NCBI RefSeq assembly: GCF_009469695.1
Contig: NZ_SSSR01000023.1
Coordinates: 1-46,031 of the forward strand
Source: Propionivibrio limicola
GTDB taxonomy: Bacteria > Pseudomonadota > Gammaproteobacteria > Burkholderiales > Rhodocyclaceae
Direction of reading: 5' to 3'
Length of the DNA: 46,031 nt
In this document: positions 1 to 6,413 of the stretch, piece after piece
Layout: each line of letters starts with the position of its first letter
Numbering within the stretch: the first letter of the stretch is position 1
Program-made: the position numbers and the translations under genes
The notes under the pieces: generated by a model
What the model saw: the letters and a program-made list of their open reading frames with translations, nothing else
What the model was told of the DNA's origin: nothing
Database searches by the model: none

Positions 1-141
1 GCGCTGATCGCGCCGCCTTCCGGTCGGGCCTTCGCCCCTCCCTCTCGGCAACGCGATCAGCGCAAATGAAGTGTCCGGGGTGTGTCAGTTTTGAATCGCT
101 GCCCAACAAAAATCTGTATCAGTTTTGAATCGCCGTTGACA
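1..141. mobile_element. IS21-like element terminus (left copy, interior lies outside the window)
   Basis: This is the outer 141 bases of an insertion sequence whose body lies to the left of the window. The same 141 bases occur inverted at 45891-46031. The end reads TGTCAACGGCG on the complementary strand, starting at 141. Two direct copies of TCAGTTTTGAATCGC at 85-99 and 119-133 resemble the multiple terminal transposase-binding repeats of the IS21 family. Bases 1-12 and 52-63 (GCGCTGATCGCG and its complement) form a perfect 12-bp stem. The IS21 assignment rests on end structure only, because no istA/istB is inside the window. Confidence 0.7.
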
Positions 142-766
142 CCTGCTCTGGGCCATTGAGCACCTGCATCATGATGAGCATATCGATGCCGCAACCCTGT
201 CAGGTGTTCTCAACTACGCTTTCTGTATCCAGTTGAGCGACAGCGGGGGCAATCCGTCCGTTGAGGGGCAAGCTTACGATGCCGATCGGCAGGCGCGATG
301 GCCCCAACCGCCGATTCTTTCGCCTCCACGCCGACCGATGACGTATGAGGATCCCGAAAATCACATTTTTGTGATCTCCCACGACTGCGCTATCGGCTGC
401 GCTCGGAAGCCGCACAACGACGATTGTGTCGTCGAGCACGGAAATATGGTCATCGAGTCGATTTATCTCGATGACCAACTGGCTCGCGGGGCCGAGATGT
501 CACGGTGTGTCGGCATCGACCATCTCGAATCGCAACCCTACATCCTGGATATTGATCTGGATGCTTTCCACAGCAGACAGGCGATCGATCCGGCCGACCG
601 GACTACCTTTTACCGCCTGATCAGAAATGCGGCGGCAATCACCGTCGCCACCGAGGCCGAGTGCGTGGATGATCTGAAGTTTGACGGTGAGGCAATTGAC
701 GTCGATTTCTTGCTGGCTAGGGTGGTGGAACATATCAAGGCGGCACAAACACTCGTTCCGGGGTGA
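142..766 (+). pseudogene. UPF0489 / peptide-arginase-like protein, 5' end removed by IS insertion
   Basis: The reading frame is open from the IS boundary to a TGA at 764-766, giving about 207 residues without a native start. A TTG at 233 is the first in-frame start-like codon, but sensible sequence extends upstream of it (HLLWAIEHLHHDEHID), so the true N-terminus was cut off by the IS at 141. The middle contains YILDIDLDAFHSRQAIDP followed by TTFYRLIRNA, which resembles the acidic metal-binding core of UPF0489 proteins, a family related to peptide arginases. Assignment is by motif resemblance only. The remnant is probably not expressed as a functional protein. Confidence 0.5.
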
Positions 767-1123
767 GTGATGTATCGGAGATATGGGAGTAAGGCAATTC
801 CAGTTCGGGGGATGTTCGCGGAATCGAACTCGGGCATTTCGCTATACTGATTTGCGGCACGGTGCATGGGCGGGGGTGGTAGAGGAACGAAAAACTCCCT
901 CCGAAGCACCCGGTGGCTTCAATCCTTCCTAAAATTTCCGAAATGCTTTAAGATACAAGTTCTTTCGGTGGTTGTAGTCCACCACTAGATTTTCAAGCAC
1001 TTACGCCAATCCTGTTGGGTTGGCGTTTTGCTTTACGGCATTCACGTAGCCAAAATCGGCGGGGGAACGTCTCTCTCACGATCCGGGCTTGGGCCGTTGA
1101 AGTAAGCGCAAGTATTAATCGGG
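767..1123. other. Non-coding stretch upstream of the initiator tRNA
   Basis: No convincing gene is present. It holds a short hairpin (GGTGG/CCACC at 969-985), a strong terminator at 1005-1031, and the presumed promoter region of the downstream tRNA. A TATTAA at 1113-1118 could be its -10 box, but the -35 is weak. Confidence 0.5.
1005..1031 (+). terminator. Rho-independent terminator
   Basis: CGCCAA at 1005-1010 pairs with TTGGCG at 1021-1026, with a 10-base loop, followed by TTTT. What it terminates is unclear. The only upstream gene is the UPF0489 remnant ending at 766. Confidence 0.7.
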
Positions 1124-1199
1124 CGCGGGGTGGAGCAGTTGGCAGCTCGTCGGGCTCATAACCCGAAGGTCGCAGGTTCAAGTCCTGCCCCCGCAACCA
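1124..1199 (+). tRNA. Initiator tRNA-fMet (CAU)
   Basis: A 76-base cloverleaf with CCA encoded. The anticodon loop CTCATAA carries CAU. Two initiator hallmarks are visible: position 1 is C facing A at 72, so the first acceptor pair is unpaired, and the anticodon stem has three consecutive G-C pairs (GGG/CCC). The sequence closely resembles the E. coli initiator tRNA apart from the D loop and the T stem. Confidence 0.96.
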
Positions 1200-1214
1200 A
1201 GCAGCAGATATGCA

Positions 1215-1239
1215 GCCCATTCTTCGGAGTGGGCTTTTT
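1215..1239 (+). terminator. Terminator of the tRNA-fMet transcript
   Basis: GCCCAT at 1215-1220 pairs with GTGGGC at 1229-1234 around a TTCGG-containing loop, followed by TTTTT. It lies 15 bases after the CCA end. Confidence 0.8.
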
Positions 1240-1574
1240 GCTATCTGGCGTTCGTTATGGGCTGAGACAGCGCGGAATCCCAAGGTTGTTTGTGAAGCGC
1301 CTCCCTTCGCAAAATCGGGGCTGGCCAAGGTTCGGGCTGGCCTTTTTATGGTTCATCGCGCTTTGCCGGGGAAGGCGGCCTTTGTCTTCGGAAAGAAATA
1401 GTGGTGTGGGCTGAGGTGGCGGATTCGGGATTGGTCGATTGATGGTCGCCAAGCGTGTCAATCATCCAAAGTGCTACTGACAGAAGGCGTTTTGGCAATG
1501 GATGCCACTGGACCCCGATTCGGTGTGATCGTTGCCGTGCCGAATTTGTACTGAATGGCTGATTTTGTACCGGT
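1240..1574. other. Intergenic stretch with no recognisable gene
   Basis: Short open frames exist on both strands but none has a convincing start, ribosome site or family resemblance. A second weak hairpin with GGCCA/TGGCC arms at 1323-1345, followed by TTTTT, may be a backup terminator. The rest could be decayed coding DNA. Confidence 0.4.
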
Positions 1575-1613
1575 AAAAAGAAAAAGGCACCGAGGACGAG
1601 GTCCTGGGTGCCT
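1575..1613 (-). terminator. Ancestral terminator of the tRNA-Lys operon, now separated from it
   Basis: On the minus strand AGGCACC and AGGAC pair with GTCCT and GGTGCCT, with a CTC loop, followed by TTTTTCTTTTT. It lies directly downstream (minus sense) of the detached tRNA-Lys 3' half at 1623-1676. It was therefore most likely the original terminator of the tRNA-Lys genes before the 8.2-kb element was inserted between them. Confidence 0.75.
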
Positions 1614-1622
1614 AATTTCTTC

Positions 1623-1676
1623 AGAATTCGTGGTAGGGCGTGAGGGGATCGAACCTTCGACAAACGGATTAAGAGT
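1623..1676. repeat. attL: 54-bp direct repeat, detached 3' half of tRNA-Lys(CUU)
   Basis: All 54 bases match 9772-9825. The copy contains 8 bases beyond the tRNA 3' end (AGAATTCG), then, on the minus strand, the CCA end, T arm and variable loop back to the anticodon loop. Identity stops just past the anticodon loop, the usual crossover region for tyrosine recombinases that use tRNA genes. This marks the left border of the integrated element. Confidence 0.9.
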
Positions 1677-1807
1677 TCTTTCGGAAAGCTATTTTTGGCT
1701 CGCCAGCCTTTCAGAAAAACACTTGTTTTTCAAAGGCGTACCCTCTCTCGCAGTACATTAACTCGCCTTTTTCTCAGTACAGATGGCGTACAGATGTTGC
1801 ACGAAAA

Positions 1808-1821
1808 ACCAGAAATGGACC
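1808..1821 (+). repeat. Short recurrent motif ACCRGAAATGGACC, copy 1
   Basis: The sequence is ACCAGAAATGGACC, 131 bases inside attL. Copies in the same orientation lie at 6043-6056 and 9692-9705. It may be an accessory recombinase-binding or replication site of the element (inference). Confidence 0.45.
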
Positions 1822-1839
1822 GTAACCAGCGGGGGTGAT

Positions 1840-2409
1840 TCAGAATGCAACTTCCCACTGCCTCAGTTGGCCGACCGTCTCTGGAAGACCTTGCTGAAGC
1901 AGCGTATCTAGGTATTCGGCAGTAGTTTTCGGTGGGTTCTTGAGGGTGCGACGGTGCGCTGCAACAGCCGACAGCACTCGAGCAGTGTCGAGGTCGATTA
2001 GATCGGAGATGAACTCGTCCGGGTGGAGCGCTTCGACCTCATATTTGCTCAACTCTTCTTTCGGAAAATCCTTCAGGTTAAACGTCAGAATAACGCTCGA
2101 CTGACTACGTATCGCTGTCGCGAGTACGTGTCGATCATCCTCATCCGGCAGTTGCAGCGAAGGGATCAAGTACTCGTAGCCTCTGACCAGACAATCACGA
2201 ACGCTGGCGTCCATAAGCTGACGGGTACGCTCCAGCCGCTCCCTAGTCAGGTCCTCCCGAGATTTCAGTACATTCCGCATCCATTCTTCGTGGATGCGAG
2301 CCGACCACTTGGCTCGGTACAGGTCCGTCAGTGCCAAGTGCATCAGCAAGTCTCGCAGTGGTGCCGGATACAGCACACACGCGTCGTACACCACTGAGAA
2401 GCTGGTCAT
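1840..2409 (-). CDS. PIN-domain toxin (VapC-like ribonuclease)
   Basis: A 189-residue protein predicted to be the RNase toxin of a type II toxin-antitoxin pair. The N-terminus has a hydrophobic strand ending in Asp9 (VVYDACVLYP), followed by Glu41/Glu42 and the acidic cluster PDEDDRH around residues 89-94. ILTFNLKDFP at 107-116 is a typical PIN-domain C-terminal signature. These acidic residues would bind the catalytic metal. Its ATG overlaps the stop of the upstream antitoxin gene in an ATGA junction (2406-2409), so the two are translationally coupled and the antitoxin is made first. A C-terminal extension of about 60 residues beyond the PIN core is unassigned. It is likely maintenance cargo of the tRNA-Lys element. 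Confidence 0.8.
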   Translation of the reverse strand: MTSFSVVYDACVLYPAPLRDLLMHLALTDLYRAKWSARIHEEWMRNVLKSREDLTRERLERTRQLMDASVRDCLVRGYEYLIPSLQLPDEDDRHVLATAIRSQSSVILTFNLKDFPKEELSKYEVEALHPDEFISDLIDLDTARVLSAVAAHRRTLKNPPKTTAEYLDTLLQQGLPETVGQLRQWEVAF

Positions 2410-2870
2410 TCGTAGTAGCCCATATTCAGTTCTTGTGCCTCCGCTGCGAGAGCTTCCAGCGCTTTATTACGTTCGCCATCGATTCGTGCCTTGTATTCCA
2501 CCAAATCGCGGTAGTAGACGCGGCGATGGCTGCCGACCTTGTGGTACGGCATATCACCCGTGTCGAGTAGCTTGACCAGATAAGGGCGGGATACGTTGAG
2601 CATGTCGGCCGCTTCCTGCGTCGTCAGTTCAGCATGAACCGGGATCATGCTGACAGCGTTACCCTGTGCCATTTCGGACAGAATATCGATGAGCAGCCTG
2701 AATGCAGCAGTCGGCACCTTGATAGCCTCATGCTCACCGGCTTGGTCGATCACCCGGATCGACTGAGATTCTTCCTTCGTGCTTAGGTATAGAGAGAGTA
2801 GGCGGCTACTCTCTCTCGCCATCGACGCTTCTGCGTTGGTGGGTAGTTCGGTCTTCACCTTCGTGTTCAT
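2406..2870 (-). CDS. HTH (excisionase-family) DNA-binding protein, probable antitoxin
   Basis: A 154-residue protein with a MerR/excisionase-type helix-turn-helix at about residues 82-128 (ELTTQEAADMLNVSRPYLVK, then DMPYHKVGSHRRVYYRDL). The N-terminal 80 residues have no recognised domain. An AGGTGA ribosome site lies a few bases before the ATG at 2870. Its position directly upstream of, and overlapping, the PIN gene makes it the probable antitoxin and autoregulator. This domain type also occurs in recombination directionality factors, so a second role in excision of the element cannot be excluded. The unusually long N-terminal part argues for the antitoxin role. Confidence 0.75.
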   Translation of the reverse strand: MNTKVKTELPTNAEASMARESSRLLSLYLSTKEESQSIRVIDQAGEHEAIKVPTAAFRLLIDILSEMAQGNAVSMIPVHAELTTQEAADMLNVSRPYLVKLLDTGDMPYHKVGSHRRVYYRDLVEYKARIDGERNKALEALAAEAQELNMGYYE

Positions 2871-3026
2871 GGTTTCACCTGCCTGTGTCAGTCGTCTAAT
2901 TATCTGTACGTTGTCGTCGTGTCTAAGCTTTAGTAGCTGTCGAATTTGTTACGTGTAGGGAAGGGGTAGACAGTGTACTTAAACGAAATATCCGAAACAA
3001 GCGAAATAATCGAATTGTTTTCGGTC

Positions 3027-3265
3027 TGGTCAACCTCATTGGAATTGCACTTGCCGGCGAGGAGTCATGACCCTCCTCCATGAAACGAAAAATCCAGAGG
3101 TAGCGAGCCCCGTATCTCCTTCGCCTTCCTAGAAGGCGAAGCACGATCGATGACCGGTGGTGTCAATTCATTGATTCTATCTACCCCTTTGGAGTAATTG
3201 ACACCACCTGCCAGCCCGCATGGATGCGCTGCTAATGTGAGCCTACCAAAAAGCGATCAACTTCC
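3027..3265. repeat. 240-bp element repeat, left copy (contains a polymerase 3'-end relic)
   Basis: An imperfect direct repeat of 6171-6413. Similarity is highest over 3137-3265, where only a few bases differ. It ends abruptly at the codons matching the polymerase C-terminus, after which the copies diverge completely. It includes the 13-bp dyad at 3156-3208. Confidence 0.85.
3156..3208. repeat. 13-bp perfect dyad GGTGGTGTCAATT, left copy
   Basis: GGTGGTGTCAATT at 3156-3168 is exactly complementary to AATTGACACCACC at 3196-3208, across a 27-base spacer. Both arms and nearly all of the spacer are conserved in the second copy at 6304-6356. There is no T-tract, so it is not an ordinary terminator. 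A protein-binding or origin role is possible. Confidence 0.7.
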
Positions 3266-3575
3266 TAGCAACGCTAGTTCAAGTCGTACAGTGTTGGGAG
3301 CGCGAGGATTTGGTTCGCCGTCGGTACTCTTGCGATCTACTCCGGAGAGTCGTAGGTCACGGTATTGCGCAAGACCAAAGACCCGCATGAGATAATTTCT
3401 ACGTCATTCATAGACCTTGGGAGTGAACAAGTGCTGATCCGAAAATTCGAGCATCAGCAAATCAATGGGTTGCATTTATGCATAATTAACTCCAAGTTCC
3501 GACTGGCCAATATAAATTGTTATGTTACCCCAGCATTCTCGCAAACACTGTTAGGCAAGCAATAGGGCTTTCAAA

Positions 3576-3965
3576 ATGAAGATTAACAAGACACCCAAGG
3601 CTTTTTTCACCGAACTCACAATGGGCTCAGAGCGTTACGAGTGTGATTCTATGTCTGGTAAATTGCGTGTAAAAGGGGAGTATGGAATAGGATTATGGCT
3701 ACGTAAAGATCAACAGCCGCCGTATAAATCCACACTACTTTTCCAAGTAAACCAGCAATTTCAAGAAGTATTTGTACAGCTTTCTGACAAAAAGTACAGC
3801 CTTGAGCATGAAAGCGAAGGGCATAGTGCATACTTGGTGATGGACTCCTGCCCGAGTGTTAAAGAATTCATCGAAACAGCTCTTGAAGCTCTTGCTGTCC
3901 TTGATAAGGCGGTGATGATAAGAAGAATGGCGATTTCTTGCGACACTTCGAGCAGTGAGGATTAA
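3576..3965 (+). CDS. Hypothetical protein, orphan cargo gene
   Basis: A 129-residue frame from ATG at 3576 to TAA. I do not recognise a family. The protein is soluble-looking and mixed in charge, with no signal peptide or membrane segment, a helical C-terminal third (CPSVKEFIETALEALAVLDK) and an acidic serine-rich tail (CDTSSSED). The gene is clearly more AT-rich than the surrounding chromosome, suggesting a different origin. It is the only plus-strand gene of the element apart from the transposase. No strong Shine-Dalgarno is seen; AGGG lies about 9 bases upstream. A 16-bp perfect hairpin follows the stop. It could be a defence or anti-defence accessory gene, but nothing in the sequence shows that. 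Confidence 0.6.
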   Translation: MKINKTPKAFFTELTMGSERYECDSMSGKLRVKGEYGIGLWLRKDQQPPYKSTLLFQVNQQFQEVFVQLSDKKYSLEHESEGHSAYLVMDSCPSVKEFIETALEALAVLDKAVMIRRMAISCDTSSSED

Positions 3966-3975
3966 TCCTGTAGTC

Positions 3976-4016
3976 CACAGAGGCGCTGCGCAAAATAGAA
4001 GCGCAGCGCCTCTGTG
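3976..4016. repeat. Perfect 16-bp inverted repeat after the orphan gene
   Basis: CACAGAGGCGCTGCGC (3976-3991) and its exact complement (4001-4016) surround a 9-base AT-rich loop. There is no T-run, so it is either a bidirectional transcription block between the convergent orphan and UDG-like genes or a structured element boundary. Confidence 0.7.
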
Positions 4017-4129
4017 CTGTGCTTGGACGTTGAAGGTCCGCTTTCGAAAATCCTGACCGTCGCCTTCGGGGCGTGACCTGTCGAAAAGCGACGCTTGACC
4101 TCTGCTCAAAACAATGGCTGCTTCACCGC

Positions 4130-4336
4130 TTAGCGGACTGAATCCTTCGATTTAAGGGCTACGTATCGATCAATAAAATCGACGAATACCTGTTTGCCAT
4201 TCCTGCCGCCATACTTCTTCGTAACCCGATTCCACCACGGCATGCCAGGGTGTGGAGCGTGCTCATAAAGGATATTTTGCCCCTTCAGGAACGTCTTTAC
4301 TCCTGAACTGCTAGCGCATCGATACGCGAGAGAACT
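4130..4336 (-). pseudogene. UDG-like protein, C-terminal part separated by the IS insertion
   Basis: The last 68 codons and stop of the gene whose 5' part is at 5372-5893. Removing the IS (4345-5371) and one 8-bp target copy joins the two parts in frame: the codon for Cys174 is followed directly by SSLAYRC. This part carries HPGMPWWNR at reconstructed residues 203-211, which resembles the HP-containing C-terminal motif of uracil-DNA-glycosylase superfamily proteins. It has no start of its own and is presumably untranslated now. Confidence 0.75.
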
Positions 4337-4344
4337 GCAGAAAA

Positions 4345-5371
4345 GGCGTTGTTGCATAAAAGCCGAATCCTGTAGTCTGACGAGATGAACAAACCGCCGA
4401 GAGCAAAGTACAAGACGCAGAACTGGAAGGCCTACAACGCGGCGTTGAAGAGACGCGGCGGGCTGATGATCTGGTTGGACAAAAATTTGAAATGGCAGGC
4501 GAACCCGAACGGTAAGCCGGGTCGTCCGGCGATCTTCAGCGAGGGGGCCATCCAGTTCTGTCTGACGATCAAAACCCTGTTCGGTCTGGCGTTGAGGCAA
4601 TCGATAGGCTTCGTTGAAAGCCTGCTCAAGCTGGCGGGTTTGGATTGGCAAGTACCCGATTTCAGCACCGTGTGCCGGCGACAAAAACGTCTTGTCGTCG
4701 AGATTCCTGCCCGGGTCAATCCCGCAGGGCTGCACCTTCTGGTTGATAGCACGGGCATCAAGATCATGGGCGAAGGCGAGTGGAAAACGAAGAAGCACGG
4801 TGCGGAGTATCGCCGCCAGTGGCGGAAGGTGCATCTGGGCATCGACGCCGACACACTGGAAATTCGGGCGATTGAAGTCACCGGTAGCAAAGTCGGGGAC
4901 GCCGAAATGCTCCCAGAGCTGCTCGATCAGATTCCGCAGAACGAGCCCTTGCTCTCGGTGAGCGGGGACGGCATCTACGACACCAAGGTCTGCCATGAAG
5001 CGATTGCCGGACGGAAGGCGGTAGCGATTATTCCCACTCGGAAAAACGCCCGGCGTTGGAAAGAGACCGGCCCTGGCGCTCGGGCGCGCAACGAGATTCT
5101 ACGGACGACGCAGCGATTGGGGCGTTCAATCTGGAAGACGTGGAGCGGTTATCATCGACGCAGCCTCGTCGAAACCAAGATGAGGTGCTTCAAACTTCTC
5201 GGCGAACGGGTGATGGCGCGTGACTTTTATCGGCAGGTCGTCGAGTTACAGGTGCGTGCCGCTATTCTGAATCGGTTCACCTATCTTGGCACGCCGGACA
5301 CGGTGCGCGTGCCATAAATCCGTCCAGGGTTGGGGGAGGCTCAGCCTTGCGGCGATTTATGCAACAACGCC
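4345..5371 (+). mobile_element. IS5-family (IS903-group) insertion sequence, complete
   Basis: A 1,027-bp element with inverted ends beginning GGCGTTGTTGCATAAA at both termini (4345-4360 and complement of 5356-5371). It is flanked by an 8-bp target duplication GCAGAAAA at 4337-4344 and 5372-5379. It carries one intact transposase gene and interrupts the UDG-like gene. The exact duplication shows it arrived by simple transposition after the element was assembled. Confidence 0.93.
4385..5317 (+). CDS. IS5-family transposase (IS903 group)
   Basis: A 310-residue DDE transposase that cuts and joins the ends of the surrounding IS. The start NWKAYNAALKRRGGLMIWLD and the pattern HLLVDSTGIK, GEGEWK, VSGDGIYDT match the IS903 transposase layout. 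The predicted catalytic residues are Asp121, Asp195 and Glu263. Glu263 lies in a perfect Y-2-R-3-E-6-K signature (Tyr256, Arg259, Glu263, Lys270). The length is normal for the group and no frameshift is seen, so it should be active. The gene lies inside the IS, 40 bases from its left end. Confidence 0.95.
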   Translation: MNKPPRAKYKTQNWKAYNAALKRRGGLMIWLDKNLKWQANPNGKPGRPAIFSEGAIQFCLTIKTLFGLALRQSIGFVESLLKLAGLDWQVPDFSTVCRRQKRLVVEIPARVNPAGLHLLVDSTGIKIMGEGEWKTKKHGAEYRRQWRKVHLGIDADTLEIRAIEVTGSKVGDAEMLPELLDQIPQNEPLLSVSGDGIYDTKVCHEAIAGRKAVAIIPTRKNARRWKETGPGARARNEILRTTQRLGRSIWKTWSGYHRRSLVETKMRCFKLLGERVMARDFYRQVVELQVRAAILNRFTYLGTPDTVRVP

Positions 5372-5893
5372 GCAGAAAATAACTGCATCTGGACGGATCG
5401 CGCAGACAACTTCTCGGAAAACCTGGCTCGCCACAAGCGCATCCTGTTTGCTGACCTTGATGGATTTCCCGCTTATTTCTGCAGGCCGCTGGAAGTAGTT
5501 CATGAATGCCACTTCTGTAAAGGCATTGGTCGGGCAGGTGTAAAACAACCGGCTGGAACGTAAAGCGCTATCCATGTTTCGGTAGAGTACTGCCGATTTT
5601 TCGCGCCACTTGTTTTTGATCCCTTCGGCAATGATGGTGCGCGTCCAAAAACCTTTTGACTTAACTCCTTTTGAGTCATCTGTACCCACTCCGTCGTACC
5701 ACTTCTCTGGATCTCGGTGAAACTCAAATTGTTTCCCAACATAGTGGCTCTCAGCTACCAACAACACCTTGTGACTCTGGAGTGGGTAGCCCTTGCCAAT
5801 CCAAGGACGCATTTGATGATAGATTCCATAATGAGGAATCTTATCTAAAAATTGGTCGTATTCGAGAGTGAGAAAATCGGTATTAACGCTCAT
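5372..5893 (-). pseudogene. UDG-like superfamily protein, N-terminal part, disrupted by IS
   Basis: The first 174 codons of an originally 242-residue protein. I chose the ATG at 5893 (MSVNTDFLTLEYDQF) over upstream start codons because the conserved-looking sequence begins there. The core VLLVAESHYVGKQF near residue 43 and the segment FMNYFQRP, then PDAVIFC, resemble ESHY-type members of the uracil-DNA-glycosylase superfamily; the matching C-terminal motif is at 4130-4336. UDG-like genes are standard companions of primer-independent PolB in pipolins, possibly to deal with uracil in element DNA. Translation now runs about 5 codons into the IS and stops near 5357, so the C-terminal motif is lost. 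Confidence 0.65.
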
Positions 5894-6042
5894 ACAGCCA
5901 CCGTCAAGTTGAGATGTGATTGCACTATCGGTACAAGTTTTTTGTACTGCTCGATCGAATACGATTAGCATCAACAGTTTTTTGCAATGGGTCAAGAGTC
6001 GTGGTAGTCCTTGGTGCGCCTAGATCGTGACAAGACGCAAAG

Positions 6043-6056
6043 ACCGGAAATGGACC
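6043..6056 (+). repeat. Short recurrent motif ACCRGAAATGGACC, copy 2
   Basis: The sequence is ACCGGAAATGGACC, between the UDG-like gene and the polymerase gene, in the same orientation as the copies near both att sites. Confidence 0.45.
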
Positions 6057-6170
6057 AGACCAATGCACCCAAGTGCCACAGACCAACGGCTGTTAAGACC
6101 TACCCGCTGTCCGCGAGCAGGCGGTCTCTGAGCGTCGGCTCGACTCAGTTACCTATCGCAAAGCGACGCT

Positions 6171-6413
6171 TGGTCAATCTCGTTGGAATTGCGCTTACCG
6201 GCGCGGAGTCCTGAGCCCCCCCTTCCAGGAACTGAAAAATCCAAAGACAGCGAGCCCCCGTATTCCCTTATCTCTCCGAGAAGGCGAAGCACGATCGATG
6301 GCCGGTGGTGTCAATTCATTGATTCTATCTACCCCTTTGAAGTAATTGACACCACCTGCCAGGCCGCATGGATGCGCTGCTAATGTGAGACTACCAAAAA
6401 GCGATCAACTTCC
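6171..6413. repeat. 240-bp element repeat, right copy (overlaps polymerase 3' end)
   Basis: The partner of 3027-3265. Here it runs from the non-coding region into the last codons of the functional polymerase gene (stop at 6382-6380), so this is probably the parental copy. The two copies bracket the orphan and UDG-like genes, so recombination between them would delete that 3-kb module. Confidence 0.85.
6304..6356. repeat. 13-bp perfect dyad GGTGGTGTCAATT, right copy
   Basis: The arms at 6304-6316 and 6344-6356 are identical to those at 3156-3208, and the 27-base spacer differs at only one position. It lies 24 bases beyond the polymerase stop codon. Conservation of both arms and spacer suggests a function. 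Confidence 0.7.

Larger units (their letters stand above)
2871..3575. other. Non-coding interval holding the left copy of the element's internal repeat
   Basis: No convincing gene. The stretch holds the presumed toxin-antitoxin promoter (2871-2940), the 240-bp repeat at 3027-3265, a 19-base hairpin TCGCCTTC/GAAGGCGA at 3121-3139, and about 300 bases of more AT-rich DNA (3266-3575) leading into the orphan gene. The repeat includes a relic of the last nine codons of the polymerase gene (VDRFLVGSH and a stop at 3234-3232, minus strand). Confidence 0.5.
5894..6379. other. Non-coding interval between the UDG-like and polymerase genes
   Basis: No convincing gene. It contains the UDG-like gene's promoter region, the ACCRGAAATGGACC motif at 6043-6056, and most of the right 240-bp repeat (6171-6413), which overlaps the end of the polymerase gene. 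The segment ACCTATCGCAAAGCGACGCT around 6151-6170 also resembles 4077-4096. Confidence 0.5.

Noticed and set aside
1130-1414. 94-codon frame running across the initiator tRNA
   Set aside because: It overlaps the tRNA and two terminators and has no ribosome site.
3440-3580. Integron cassette idea: GTTAGGC at 3552-3558 just before the AT-rich orphan gene looks like an attC core site
   Set aside because: No matching RYYYAAC partner or folded attC arms are found upstream, none follows the gene, and there is no integrase.
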